A stretch of 64,000 bases of DNA from Natronolimnobius baerhuensis (GTDB lineage Archaea; Halobacteriota; Halobacteria; Halobacteriales; Natrialbaceae). The notes beneath the pieces are model-generated. The model made no database searches. It saw only the letters and a program-made list of their open reading frames with translations, and was not told the DNA's origin. Below are positions 16,789 to 26,096 of the stretch, piece after piece. The stretch covers positions 620,001 to 684,000 of the forward strand of contig NZ_MWPH01000002.1 of the NCBI RefSeq assembly GCF_002177135.1, in the 5' to 3' direction. Numbering within the stretch: the first letter of the stretch is position 1; each line of letters opens with the position of its first letter. Made by a program: the position numbers and the translations under genes.

Positions 16789-17955
16789 ATGCTCGAGGGA
16801 GTCACCGTCGCACTCGGGGTCACGGGATCGATTGCGGCCGTAAAGACAGTTGAATTGGCTCACGAATTGCGACGCCAGGGAGCCGAGGTCCGCGCCGTAA
16901 TGACAGGGAGTGCACAGGGCATCATCCACCCCTGGGCGCTCGAGTTCGCGACGGACAACGACGTCGTCACGGAGATTACGGGCCGCGTCGAACACGTCGA
17001 CCTCTGTGGGTACGACGGCTGGGCAGACGTCTTTCTTGTCGCACCCGCAACGGCGAATACGGTCGGCAAGATCGCGGGTGCCGTCGACGACACGCCGGTC
17101 ACCACCTGTGCAACGACAGCCCTCGGCGCGGAGACGCCCGTCGTGATCGCGCCTGCAATGCACGAGCCGATGTACGACCATCCCGGCGTGATAGAAGCAC
17201 TCGACACCGTCGAGGAATGGGGCGTTTCCTTCGTCGATCCGCGACTCGAGGAGGGAAAAGCCAAGATCGCGAGCGAGGAGGCAATCGTCTGTGACGTTGC
17301 CCGCGCTGCGGGCGACCAGCCACTCGCAGGGGAGCATATCGTCGTTACGGCGGGGGCGACCAGCGAGTCAATCGATCCCGTGCGCGTCTTGACGAACCGC
17401 TCGTCGGGAACCATGGGCCGTGCCGTCGCGAAAGCCTGCTACGTTCGCGGCGCAGACGTCACGCTCGTCCAACACGGCGCGGACGTCCCCTATGCCGACG
17501 TCCGACAGGTCGAACACGCAGCCGAGATGCTCGAGGCAACCCAGGACGCTTGCCAGCACGCAGACACACTGGTTTCAGCCGCGGCTATCGGCGACTACAC
17601 TGTCGAGCCAAGCGACGAGAAGATCCGTTCGGGCCAGGACCTCACACTCGAGCTCGAGCCAGCACCGAAACTGATCGATGAGGTTCGGGAGGCACGCCCG
17701 GAGTTACCGATTGTCGGCTTCAAAGCGGAGACCTCAGGCGACGACGGGGCCATGATCGAGCAAGCACGACAGACACTCGAGCGGGCGGACCTCGCGTTCG
17801 TCGTCGCCAACGATGCGAGCGTGATGGGCGAGACGGATACGCGGGCGTTGTTGGTCCATGCCTCGAACGCCGCCGAGTACGAGGGATCGAAAGCCGGCCT
17901 CGGCGCAGAGATTGCATCCTCGATTGCGGTTGTTCTGGGCGATCACGGCGAGTAA
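16789..17955 (+). CDS. coaBC: CoaBC: phosphopantothenoylcysteine decarboxylase / phosphopantothenate-cysteine ligase
   Basis: This 388-residue bifunctional coenzyme A biosynthesis enzyme has an N-terminal flavoprotein decarboxylase domain (about 1-175) starting ALGVTGSIAAVKTVELAHEL. It contains the conserved APATANTVGKIA and the clamp motif PAMHEPMY, in which His stands where bacterial enzymes usually have Asn. The C-terminal ligase domain (about 185-385) carries VVTAGATSESIDPVRVLTNR and SAAAIGDY. It converts 4'-phosphopantothenate plus Cys to 4'-phosphopantetheine. The gene stands alone, with the downstream gene preceded by its own promoter. Confidence 0.93.
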   Translation: MLEGVTVALGVTGSIAAVKTVELAHELRRQGAEVRAVMTGSAQGIIHPWALEFATDNDVVTEITGRVEHVDLCGYDGWADVFLVAPATANTVGKIAGAVDDTPVTTCATTALGAETPVVIAPAMHEPMYDHPGVIEALDTVEEWGVSFVDPRLEEGKAKIASEEAIVCDVARAAGDQPLAGEHIVVTAGATSESIDPVRVLTNRSSGTMGRAVAKACYVRGADVTLVQHGADVPYADVRQVEHAAEMLEATQDACQHADTLVSAAAIGDYTVEPSDEKIRSGQDLTLELEPAPKLIDEVREARPELPIVGFKAETSGDDGAMIEQARQTLERADLAFVVANDASVMGETDTRALLVHASNAAEYEGSKAGLGAEIASSIAVVLGDHGE

Positions 17956-17979
17956 GCGGTGTTGTTTCGAGCGGTCATG

Positions 17980-18073
17980 AGAATTATAAAGGTGGGGTCC
18001 CTCCCACGAAATAACCGTATCACTGCGGGGGCATGGGGACCAAAACGCAGTGAGGCGAGCAAGGTGAGTTTCG
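17980..18073 (+). promoter_or_regulatory. TATA box and structured 5' leader of the HTH-membrane protein gene
   Basis: A TATA-like AATTATAAA lies at 17982-17990. If transcription starts about 25 bases on, the message has a leader of roughly 60 bases, which is unusual where most genes look leaderless. In or beside it are a stem GTGGG/CCCAC (17992-17996 with 18003-18007) and a stem ACTGCG/CGCAGT (18022-18027 with 18046-18051). A GGTGAG element at 18063-18068 is a plausible ribosome binding site for the GTG start at 18074. Confidence 0.45.
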
Positions 18074-18772
18074 GTGGTCCAGACACAACGACACGACACC
18101 GCAGCTGGGGACGGACCCAACGCTGCTGCCGAGGACGATGGGACGAGCGCCTCGAGTACAGGGTCCGACGCCAGTACCGAACCGGACGAACAGTCCTCGA
18201 GCGCCAGTGACGAGCCAGCCCTGCCAACCCTTTCGAAGGGTGAAATCTTCGAGGTGCTTCGAAACCAGCGACGGCGATACGTCTTGCACTTTCTCAAACA
18301 GGACGGCCGGCCCGTCGAACTCGGTGATCTCGCCCAACAGATCGCCGCCTGGGAGTACGAGACGACACTCGAGGGCGTTACACCTGCCCAGCGAAAGCGC
18401 GTCTATACGACGCTCCAGCAGACGCACCTGCCGAAGATGGACGAAGCGGGCATTCTCGTGTTCGACTCCGATCAGGGCGTCATTGAGGCAACGGATCGAA
18501 CGGGAGATATCAGTATCTACCTCGAGATCGTCCCCGGCCACGAGTTCGCCTGGCGTGAACTGTATCTCTCGCTTGGAGCCATTAGCTGTGCGCTGGTGGC
18601 TGCGCTGTGGCTCGAGATCTATCCGCTGACGCTGCTGTCGAATCTGGCGTGGGCAGGGCTCATCGCAGTCACGGTGACGGTGACGGCAGCGATCCACGGC
18701 TACTACGAGCAGAACATGCGTCTGGGCACGGGCGAGCAGCCCCCAGAGTTGAGTTATCGCGCTGAGGAGTGA
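18074..18772 (+). CDS. DUF7344-type HTH protein with two C-terminal membrane helices
   Basis: This 232-residue protein has a disordered acidic N-terminus (about 1-50) followed by a winged-helix-like domain (about 55-155). That domain contains KGEIFEVLRNQRRRYVLHFL and the conserved VELGDLAQQIAAWEY / RKRVYTTLQQTHLPKMDEAG signature found in many haloarchaeal regulators (DUF7344). Two hydrophobic helices near residues 172-210 then lie before a short tail. The layout suggests a membrane-tethered DNA-binding or signalling protein. An in-frame stop at 18065-18067 rules out any earlier start, so GTG 18074 with its upstream GGTGAG is the start. Confidence 0.75.
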   Translation: MVQTQRHDTAAGDGPNAAAEDDGTSASSTGSDASTEPDEQSSSASDEPALPTLSKGEIFEVLRNQRRRYVLHFLKQDGRPVELGDLAQQIAAWEYETTLEGVTPAQRKRVYTTLQQTHLPKMDEAGILVFDSDQGVIEATDRTGDISIYLEIVPGHEFAWRELYLSLGAISCALVAALWLEIYPLTLLSNLAWAGLIAVTVTVTAAIHGYYEQNMRLGTGEQPPELSYRAEE

Positions 18773-18862
18773 CGGCTGGCACCCGAAACTTGCTGTCTGC
18801 CAACGACCAACTGGGCTCGCTCGTATCGTCAACTTTTACTCCGCTACCAACACACCCACGAC

Positions 18863-19432
18863 ATGGATCAACTCAAGCGGTCGCTTCTCGAGGCCCCGAT
18901 CATCGAGAAAGACGGCTATCACTACTTCGTCCACCCGATCAGTGACGGCGTTCCAAAACTCGATCCAACGCTCCTTCGCGAGATCGTCATCCGAATCATC
19001 CGCAAGGCACAACTCGAGGAAGTCGACCGGATCGTCACCCCCGCGGCGATGGGCATCCATATCTCGACGGCCGTCTCGCTGATGACGGACATCCCGCTGA
19101 CCGTGATCCGCAAGCGCCAGTACGGCCTCGACGACGAGGTTGCCATCTCCCAGAAAACAGGCTACTCGGAGAACGAGATGTACATCAACGACGTGCGCGA
19201 GGGCGAGCGCGTGCTCGTGCTCGACGACGTGCTCTCGACCGGTGGCACGCTCGCATCCGTGCTCGAGGCGCTCGACAATATCGGTGCTGAAGTGATCGAT
19301 ACGGTCGCGGTCATCAAGAAAGTCGGCGGCGAGAACAAAGTCGACGACGCAGGCTACAACGTCAAGACGCTGATCAACGTCGACGTGATTGACGGCGAAG
19401 TTGTGATTATCGACGAAGACGGCGACGACTGA
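18863..19432 (+). CDS. hpt: hypoxanthine/guanine or adenine phosphoribosyltransferase (HGPRTase-like)
   Basis: This 189-residue purine salvage enzyme has the PRPP-binding loop [13 protein letters not shown] (about residues 115-127) and the N-terminal [24 protein letters not shown]-type start of the archaeal HGPRTase-like family. It transfers phosphoribose from PRPP to a purine base. Archaeal members are annotated as hypoxanthine/guanine enzymes, but some haloarchaeal ones act on adenine, so base specificity is uncertain. It is monocistronic and followed by a long AT-rich gap. Confidence 0.88.
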   Translation: MDQLKRSLLEAPIIEKDGYHYFVHPISDGVPKLDPTLLREIVIRIIRKAQLEEVDRIVTPAAMGIHISTAVSLMTDIPLTVIRKRQYGLDDEVAISQKTGYSENEMYINDVREGERVLVLDDVLSTGGTLASVLEALDNIGAEVIDTVAVIKKVGGENKVDDAGYNVKTLINVDVIDGEVVIIDEDGDD

Positions 19433-19909
19433 GCGGAGACTACGATTTTTCAATCAGCAGACGTGTCCAGAGACACCTAACGGAAGGTCGTCGTGTGTAG
19501 CGTACTCTTGGAGGAGTCACTACGCCGTCTCAATCGTGGTTTCTTGGCCACTCCATCGCGACGGTCTACTATCATTCGTGATTGTACGTATTATCTACTG
19601 ATTAGTGCGGATTATTTCGGGCCGGAGCAGTTCGCGCGCGAGAGTCGTTCTGTCGTTGACAACGCGTGTTCAGAAAGTCAATTGGTACCAAAACGCATGA
19701 TAGTACGGTGATCGGGGTCGAATCAAGTGGTTCAGTTTGTGGCCGCTATATCGCTATATTTCGCTGATAAACATTCCACTATGGAATTATTTCTCCAATA
19801 AAAATACTAGTTTAAAAGTCATTGTTCAACAGAGACATGCACTATTGAACACATATATTCACGTCCTCTGTCGACAGGTTTATATTGTGTGTTTTGGTAA
19901 GCCATTTCT
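19433..19909. promoter_or_regulatory. AT-rich intergenic region with promoter and palindromes of the ABC operon
   Basis: This 477-base gap is much richer in A/T than its surroundings and holds no convincing gene. Near the operon start are a TTTATATT TATA element at 19879-19886, 24-31 bases before the ATG (leaderless arrangement), a perfect 10-bp palindrome CTGTCGACAG at 19868-19877 exactly where the BRE should be, and an inverted repeat TGTTCAA/TTGAACA at 19823-19829 and 19845-19851. The palindromes are operator candidates for a regulator not encoded nearby. Confidence 0.5.
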
Positions 19910-21751
19910 ATGCCCGACAGTTCGGAACGGCAACGCGGAAATCATTCACGACGAACGATGCTCGCTCTTCTGGGGGGAAGTGCAACCGTAGGACTGGCTG
20001 GTTGTTCTGCCCTCCTTGGCGATGATGATGACGGGAACGGGAATGGAAACGGGAACGGCAGCGATGACGACACCAACTACGAGGTCAGTGACCACGCGAA
20101 CAAAGCACAGGCCGCGTGGGAACGCGTTGTCGATCACCCTGCACCCGAAGACGAAGACACACGAAACGAGGCCTACCTCGAGATCGAGGAAGCCGTTCGT
20201 GACGACATGGTCTTGCTCCCGCTGTATCACAGCAAGGGAGAGCGCTTCTGGTACGATTACGTCGACATTCCAGAAGTTGGTGCCCTCGGTATTCACCACC
20301 AGCAGTTCACCGACGTTGAAGTTGATGGCGACGACGAACTGAACCTGCTGAACAGTACGTTCGACGAGCTTGACCCGATCATGTCGACGGACACCGCATC
20401 GGGGATCGTCATTAATCAGGTGTACGAGACGCTGACGCACTACCCGAACGGCGTCGCCGAAGTCGAGAACAAACTCATCGAGGAGTTCGAAGTCTCCGAC
20501 GACGACCTGACGTGGACGTTTACGCTCAAAGAGGGCGTCGAGTTCCACGGCGGCGAAGAGCTGACCGCAGACGACGTTCGCTACTCGTTCCGTCGACTGG
20601 CCGAGTCGGAGTACAGTGAACGGTCGAACTTCATCCTCGGCACCGCCTCTGGGATCGGCGTCGAATACGACGAGACCGACGACGGCGACGTCGAGCCTGA
20701 CTCAATCGCCGTCGAAGTCGTTGACGACTACACCGTTGAAATAACCATCCAAGAACCACAGCCAGCACTCCTCGACATTCTTACCTACGATGGATTCTCC
20801 ATCGTTCCGGAAGGAATCGTTGGTGATATCGACGGCTACGACGGCGAGGTCGATCACAGCGAGTTCCAGACCGAGATGGCCAACGGGACTGGTCCATTCG
20901 AGTACGACGACTTTAGCATCGGTGAGGAGATGCGCATCGTCCGTAATGACAACTACCACGACGGCGAACCCACCATCGAGTCCGTCCACTGGGAGATCAA
21001 CGAGGACCCCGAATCGCGCTTTACCTACGCGATGGAGCAAAACGCGGACGTCTTCGACATCCCAACCTCGCAGTACGACCCAAGCTTAATCGACGCCGAA
21101 GAACGCGACGACGGCAGCGAAATCGGTACCTACGGTCCGTTCGAAAACGACGAGGAAACCAACTACCTCGCTGTCCCCGAACTGGGCACGTTCTACTTCG
21201 CGTTCAACGTCTCGAACGTCCCTCGTCCGGCCCGACAGGCCATCGCCTACGTCGTCGACCACGAGGAACTCATCGAGGACGTCCTCGAGGAACGTGGCTT
21301 CGAAGCGTTCGGTTTCACCCCGCCAGCAATCTGGCCAACGGGTGAAGACGGCTACAACCAGTGGGTCGACGAGTGGCCATACAGCCCCAACGAGACCGAC
21401 ATCGAGGGCGCAGCGGAGGTTCTCGAGGAGGCCGGCATCACCGAGGACGACCCAATCGAGATCGAGGCTGCAACCTACGAAACCGCACCCGAGTACGCCG
21501 AGATGGCCGAACTCATCCGCCAGAAACTCGGCGATCTGCCAATCTCGGTGACGAACAACTCCACGCAGTTCTCGACGCTGCAAGACCGTGGTGAAGACGG
21601 CGACCTCGAGATGTACTCGCTTGGCTGGGTCTGGAGTTGGGAGGACGTTTCGTACGGTCACTTCAGTTTCGAGCCGGAAAACACCGATACGTCCCGGATG
21701 CCCGGCGATGCAACCGGCTACTACCTCGACTGGCAAGTGAATCTCGACTAA
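19910..21751 (+). CDS. peptide/nickel-type ABC substrate-binding lipoprotein, apparently circularly permuted
   Basis: This 613-residue extracytoplasmic binding protein (SBP_bac_5 family) belongs to the five-gene importer. The leader has Arg14-Arg15 and lipobox LAGC (Cys32), then a Gly-Asn linker. The segment order is odd. Right after the linker comes a block (about residues 60-140: HANKAQAAWERVV, RNEAYLEIEEA, LPLYHSKGERFWYDYVDIPE) that in ordinary relatives forms the extreme C-terminus. Next comes the normal N-terminal part (NLLNSTFDELDPIMSTDTAS, TWTFTLKEGVEFHGGEELTA). The protein ends abruptly after GWVWSWEDVSY and YYLDWQVNLD, just where that C-terminal block would normally follow. This is the pattern of a circular permutation. 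The ligand is probably a peptide or related oligomer, unproven. Confidence 0.85.
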   Translation: MPDSSERQRGNHSRRTMLALLGGSATVGLAGCSALLGDDDDGNGNGNGNGSDDDTNYEVSDHANKAQAAWERVVDHPAPEDEDTRNEAYLEIEEAVRDDMVLLPLYHSKGERFWYDYVDIPEVGALGIHHQQFTDVEVDGDDELNLLNSTFDELDPIMSTDTASGIVINQVYETLTHYPNGVAEVENKLIEEFEVSDDDLTWTFTLKEGVEFHGGEELTADDVRYSFRRLAESEYSERSNFILGTASGIGVEYDETDDGDVEPDSIAVEVVDDYTVEITIQEPQPALLDILTYDGFSIVPEGIVGDIDGYDGEVDHSEFQTEMANGTGPFEYDDFSIGEEMRIVRNDNYHDGEPTIESVHWEINEDPESRFTYAMEQNADVFDIPTSQYDPSLIDAEERDDGSEIGTYGPFENDEETNYLAVPELGTFYFAFNVSNVPRPARQAIAYVVDHEELIEDVLEERGFEAFGFTPPAIWPTGEDGYNQWVDEWPYSPNETDIEGAAEVLEEAGITEDDPIEIEAATYETAPEYAEMAELIRQKLGDLPISVTNNSTQFSTLQDRGEDGDLEMYSLGWVWSWEDVSYGHFSFEPENTDTSRMPGDATGYYLDWQVNLD

Positions 21752-21910
21752 CAGACACGCAACCGACTGAATCGTCACTCGTTCGTCGGGGCGCTTGTCT
21801 CCGGCAGGCGTTTCGAAACGAAATATTTAGACGCGACCAGAAAAACTAACATATTAGTTACGTATGCAACATCGTCTCCAGAACGTGTGCAGAATTGTAC
21901 GTGATATTCC
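21752..21910. promoter_or_regulatory. AT-rich gap between binding-protein and permease genes
   Basis: This 159-base gap includes a perfect 12-bp palindrome CGTTTCGAAACG at 21809-21820 directly followed by AAATATTTA at 21821-21829, then ACTAACATATTAGT. The palindrome next to a TATA-like box copies the arrangement upstream of the binding-protein gene. It could be an internal promoter or a processing/attenuation site that keeps the binding protein in excess over the membrane subunits (inference). Confidence 0.35.
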
Positions 21911-22981
21911 ATGAGTAGATGGAGATACTTCTTTAAACGTCTCCTCCTCTCGATTCCGGTGCTGTTTCTCGTCCTTACCTTTATGTTCGTGCTGTTGCGG
22001 ATGGGACCGGTCAATCCCGTTGCGGCCAGACTTGGCCCAGAAGCGACCGGTGCTGAAGCAGAACGAATGCGTGAGCGGCTTGGACTGAACGATCCGCTCT
22101 GGGAACAGTACCTGGATTTTGTAACGAACTTCTTGACATTCGATCTGGGCCAGTCCTGGGTCGTCTACGGAGATTGGGAAGTTACCTCGATTGTCATGAC
22201 TGCCGGGCCGCCAACGCTCTGGCTCGGCTTCTGGGCAATCCTCCTCCCACTCTTTATTGGGATCCCGCTCGGCTTCTACGCCGGACTCCGTCCCAACAGC
22301 TGGGGCGACTACACAGCCTCCGTCAGTGGTATCCTCTGGCAGGCAATGCCGAACTTCTGGCTCTGTATCCTCCTGCTCGCCCTCTTGCGACAGACCCAGG
22401 GCGGCGGCTGGCTCGGATTCGACTGGTACACCTTCGGTCCAGAGATCCGCAGTATCACAGGAACGCCGGATCTGGCGTTCTTCTCGGTGAGTTGGATCGA
22501 CGCCTTCGGTGCCGTCTCGGTTCCACTTCTCACTGGGATTGACTGGGGTGCGCTTGCAGTCGATATCAAGCTCATCCTGCCGCCGGCAATCGTTCTCGGT
22601 TCGGCGTCGATGGCCGCAGAGTTACGTATCGGCCGCACCGCAATCCTCGAGACGATCAACTCGAACTACGTTGAAACGGCTCGAGCGAAAGGCCTCAAAG
22701 AACGCGCAATCGTCTGGAAGCACGTCTTCCGGAACGCGTTGATCCCGCTGGTGCCGGTCATCACCAACGAAGCGTTCTTGCTGATCGGTGGCTCCGTGAT
22801 TGTCGAGTCGATCTTCAACATCAACGGACTCGGCCGGATCTTCTTCCTGGCCATCACGCAGGGTGACCTGCCGCTTGCAGGCGCACTCCTGTTTATCTTC
22901 ACACTGATCATCATCTTCCTGAACATCCTTCAGGACTTCCTCTACACGATCATCGATCCACGAGTGGGGTACGAACGATGA
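21911..22981 (+). CDS. ABC transporter permease, DppB/OppB type
   Basis: This 356-residue inner-membrane permease of the peptide/nickel importer class has a first helix near residues 9-30 (RLLLSIPVLFLVLTFMFVLL), the N-terminal domain with MRERLGLNDPLWEQYLDFV, and five more helices. The conserved EAA loop that docks onto the ATPases is in NYVETARAKGLKERAIVWKH (about residue 256). An extra periplasmic segment near 165-195 carries the haloarchaeal acidic bias. The gene ends in an ATGA overlap with the second permease, showing translational coupling. Confidence 0.9.
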   Translation: MSRWRYFFKRLLLSIPVLFLVLTFMFVLLRMGPVNPVAARLGPEATGAEAERMRERLGLNDPLWEQYLDFVTNFLTFDLGQSWVVYGDWEVTSIVMTAGPPTLWLGFWAILLPLFIGIPLGFYAGLRPNSWGDYTASVSGILWQAMPNFWLCILLLALLRQTQGGGWLGFDWYTFGPEIRSITGTPDLAFFSVSWIDAFGAVSVPLLTGIDWGALAVDIKLILPPAIVLGSASMAAELRIGRTAILETINSNYVETARAKGLKERAIVWKHVFRNALIPLVPVITNEAFLLIGGSVIVESIFNINGLGRIFFLAITQGDLPLAGALLFIFTLIIIFLNILQDFLYTIIDPRVGYER

Positions 22982-24723
22982 GTACGAACACCTCCGACGA
23001 GACGGCCGAATCGGTACCCGACGAGACACTGCTTCGCGAGCGCGTCCGAGCCAACCCCCAGCCTGCACTTCGCTGGGCTGGCGTTCTCGCTGTCTTACTC
23101 TTGCTCGAGCTTGGACGAATCGCGGGCTGGTTGACCACGGTGGGAACCGCACTCGAGTTCGTCTTCGACGCGGTTGCAACGCTGCCGGCGTGGATCGGCG
23201 GTAACGTCGGCGATGCGACGATCTCACTCGTCGGCTATCTCGTCAGTGACGCACTGACGCTCGTATTGCTGTTTGGCGTTTCCATCGTCGTGTTGAAACT
23301 GCTTCCGTGGTCGGCCGTCGACCGACTGACTGGCCGGATGAGTCGCGAGACCGCAGTGCAGGTCGAACGCGTCGCACTGACGCTCGTTCTTGCGGCTGTC
23401 GCGGCCGTACTGGCGTTCACGCCAGCAGGCGGTCTCGTCCGGACTGCCGTCGTTGCACCCGTTGATCTGGTCTCGACGCTCCCGTCGCTGACCAGCGATC
23501 AACTCGTTTCGAACGAAGGCCATCGGACGCCTGACGGTGGCTGGGAAGGAACGTTCCTTGGTCTCTCACCGGCCGTTGCGTGGGGGATTCGAATGCTCCT
23601 CGTCTACGGCTACGCGCTCGTGATGATCGCGTGGCTCTGGCGTGGCTACAACGTCTTCCGTGAGCACTACCGCCAGGCCGATTGGACGCCGCGCGACGAT
23701 ACGTTCCGCCGACTCCGCACTCACTACTGGGGGCTGTTCGGGCTGATCGTCGTCATCCTGTTCATCGTGACGGCGATGTGGGCACCCGCAGTGAGTCCTA
23801 CCACCGCCGAACAGGACATCTACTCGCCGTACTCCTACGAGATAGAGTACCTCGACGACGAGGGCGAGATCAGTACGATCACCCACGGCAGCGCGAATCT
23901 CGACAGTCAGTCCGACGGCCAGAACACGATTGGGCCGCTGAGTTACGACAACTATGACCGCTGGGCACCGCTTGGGACAACGGCGAGCGGGCAAGACTTA
24001 CTGACGCACATTGCCTATGGCGCGCAAACGTCGCTCGTCATCGGCCTGCTCGCAATCGGCCTCGGCGGTGCCGTCGCTGTAATCATGTCGCTGCTGACTG
24101 CCTACTACAAGGGCGCTGTCGACGTCGTGACGGTGATCGCCAGCGATACGATCATCTCGATTCCGGCGTTCTTGCTCGTGATGATGCTCTCCGTGATCTT
24201 CGATCAGGGTGATCACATGCTCGCGGAGCCACTCAACGGTGGCGTGCTTCTCGGTCTCATCTTCGCGTTCGTCTACTGGCCAGGGATGTGGCGCTCGATC
24301 CGTGGTCCATCCCTCCAGGTCGCCGAAGAGGAGTGGGTCGACGCCGCAAAGAGCTACGGGCAAACACCGGTGAACACGATGCGAAAACACATGGCCCCCT
24401 ACATCGCGGGCTATCTGATGATCTACGGCTCCCTGCTGCTCGGTGGCATCATCATCTTCACCGCCGCACTCTCGTTCCTCGGTCTCGGGATCAACGCACC
24501 GACGCCCGAGTGGGGCCGACTGATCAGTGACGGCGAACCGTACGTCTCGACTGCCTCGTGGCACGTCGCGACCATCCCCGGGCTGATGATCGTCCTCGTC
24601 GTCACGGCGTTTAACGCACTCGGCGATGGCCTCCGCGACGCCATCGACCCCGAGGCCGACACCGGCGACGAGGGAAGTGCCGCCGACGACACCGGTGCCG
24701 CAGCAGCCGGAGGTGGTGGATAA
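22978..24723 (+). CDS. ABC transporter permease, DppC/OppC type, with extended N-terminus
   Basis: This 581-residue second permease is nearly twice the usual 290-300 residues. The C-terminal about 300 residues are the normal DppC domain: WAPLGTTASGQDLLTHIAYG, five helices, and the EAA loop EEEWVDAAKSYGQTPVNTMRKH. The N-terminal about 280 residues add four or five hydrophobic helices and two loops (near 40-60, 82-108, 130-155 and 195-222, and the canonical first helix near 255-275). The extra helices have no recognised function. It overlaps DppB by ATGA and ends in TAATG with the ATPase gene. Confidence 0.88.
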   Translation: MSTNTSDETAESVPDETLLRERVRANPQPALRWAGVLAVLLLLELGRIAGWLTTVGTALEFVFDAVATLPAWIGGNVGDATISLVGYLVSDALTLVLLFGVSIVVLKLLPWSAVDRLTGRMSRETAVQVERVALTLVLAAVAAVLAFTPAGGLVRTAVVAPVDLVSTLPSLTSDQLVSNEGHRTPDGGWEGTFLGLSPAVAWGIRMLLVYGYALVMIAWLWRGYNVFREHYRQADWTPRDDTFRRLRTHYWGLFGLIVVILFIVTAMWAPAVSPTTAEQDIYSPYSYEIEYLDDEGEISTITHGSANLDSQSDGQNTIGPLSYDNYDRWAPLGTTASGQDLLTHIAYGAQTSLVIGLLAIGLGGAVAVIMSLLTAYYKGAVDVVTVIASDTIISIPAFLLVMMLSVIFDQGDHMLAEPLNGGVLLGLIFAFVYWPGMWRSIRGPSLQVAEEEWVDAAKSYGQTPVNTMRKHMAPYIAGYLMIYGSLLLGGIIIFTAALSFLGLGINAPTPEWGRLISDGEPYVSTASWHVATIPGLMIVLVVTAFNALGDGLRDAIDPEADTGDEGSAADDTGAAAAGGGG

Positions 24724-26096
24724 TGTCTATGGAATCTCAAATCGAGAACACAACCAGCGATACACAGCCGATCCTCGAGGTACAGAACCTCCAGACAGCC
24801 TTCTTTACGGACAAGGAGACGATTCGCGCCGTCGACGGCGTCTCCTTCGACATCGAACCCGGCGAAACGGTCGGCATCGTCGGCGAGAGTGGCTCCGGAA
24901 AGAGTGTGACCGCCCGCTCGATTATGGGACTCGTCGACTCCCCCGGCCGCATCCTCGAGGGCAGTAGCGCCCGATTCACCCACCTCGAGACGGTCCAAGA
25001 GTACGCCTCCTCGTTCCCCGGGAAAACGGTCGATCTCAACCGACTCGAAGAGGAGTACGATCCGTCCGCGTTCAACCAGCCCGGCGTCTCCGTGACGCCA
25101 GGCGATCTCGGCTACGAACGAGCAGCCGACGTCCCGCTTGCGGACGTGGTTGCCGCTGGATACGGGTCCGAACTCGGTCTCGATGTCAGCGACGACGACT
25201 GTGTCTTCGTGACGGGTGGCGATCCCGGCTCGCCGGAGTCGATTACAGACGGCTTCGTCGAACTCTCGCGACTCAGTGGCGAGCCACAGCGACAGATGCG
25301 TGGCGGCCGAATCGCGATGGTCTTTCAGGATCCGCTGACGAGTCTGAACCCCGTCTATACGGTCGGGAATCAGATCAAAGAAGCGCTGCGACTCCATCAG
25401 GGACTGCGCGGCGAGGAAGCGACTCGAGAGGCAGCCCAGTTGCTCGAGGATGTTGGGATTCCGGATGCGCGGCGACGGGTCAACGAGTATCCCCACCAGT
25501 TCTCCGGTGGGATGCGCCAGCGAGCGGTAATTGCAATGGCGCTTGCGTGTGAGCCGGAGCTGTTGATCTGTGACGAGCCGACGACGGCACTCGACGTGAC
25601 GATTCAGGCCCAGATTCTCGACTTGCTCGCCGAACTGCAAGAGGAACGCGACCTCGCGATGATGTTCATCACCCACGACATGGGCGTCATTGCCGAAATC
25701 AGCCATCGCGTGAACGTGATGTACGCGGGCGAAGTGATCGAATCGGCCAACGTCGAGACGCTGTTCGCCGAGCCAAAACACCCCTACACGCGCGGGCTGC
25801 TCCAATCAATTCCGGGACGACAGGAGGGCGACCGACTGCAGACAATCGAAGGGAACGTGCCAACGCCGAACGAGCCGGCAACGTACTGTCGGTTCGCGCC
25901 GCGCTGTCCGAAAGCCTTCAACGAGTGTACCGCGATGCATCCCGAATCAGTGCCCGTCACTGAGGGCGAAGACGACCACACTGCAGCCTGTCTGCTCTAC
26001 CCCGAAGACCGCTCGAGCGACGAGGCGCTTGCGATCCATCAACAACGAACGGCAGCACAAGCTACTGAAACTGATCCAACAGGTGAGAGCGAATGA
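24723..26096 (+). CDS. ABC transporter ATP-binding protein, DppD/OppD type, with insertion
   Basis: This 457-residue ATPase has Walker [10 protein letters not shown] near residue 57, Q-loop [12 protein letters not shown], signature [16 protein letters not shown], Walker [15 protein letters not shown] and a switch His in FITHDM. The C-terminal oligopeptide-type domain has cysteines in [16 protein letters not shown] and AACLL. Between Walker A and the Q-loop lie about 110 extra residues (roughly 75-190) absent from bacterial DppD, giving a length about 120 above normal. The domain is otherwise intact. It overlaps the upstream permease by one base and the next ATPase gene by ATGA. Confidence 0.9.
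   Translation: MSMESQIENTTSDTQPILEVQNLQTAFFTDKETIRAVDGVSFDIEPGETVGIVGESGSGKSVTARSIMGLVDSPGRILEGSSARFTHLETVQEYASSFPGKTVDLNRLEEEYDPSAFNQPGVSVTPGDLGYERAADVPLADVVAAGYGSELGLDVSDDDCVFVTGGDPGSPESITDGFVELSRLSGEPQRQMRGGRIAMVFQDPLTSLNPVYTVGNQIKEALRLHQGLRGEEATREAAQLLEDVGIPDARRRVNEYPHQFSGGMRQRAVIAMALACEPELLICDEPTTALDVTIQAQILDLLAELQEERDLAMMFITHDMGVIAEISHRVNVMYAGEVIESANVETLFAEPKHPYTRGLLQSIPGRQEGDRLQTIEGNVPTPNEPATYCRFAPRCPKAFNECTAMHPESVPVTEGEDDHTAACLLYPEDRSSDEALAIHQQRTAAQATETDPTGESE

Noticed and set aside
19493-19711. Possible small gene upstream of the ABC operon
   Set aside because: AT-rich, no conserved motif, Ser/Arg-rich protein without haloarchaeal acidity; better read as promoter/intergenic DNA.
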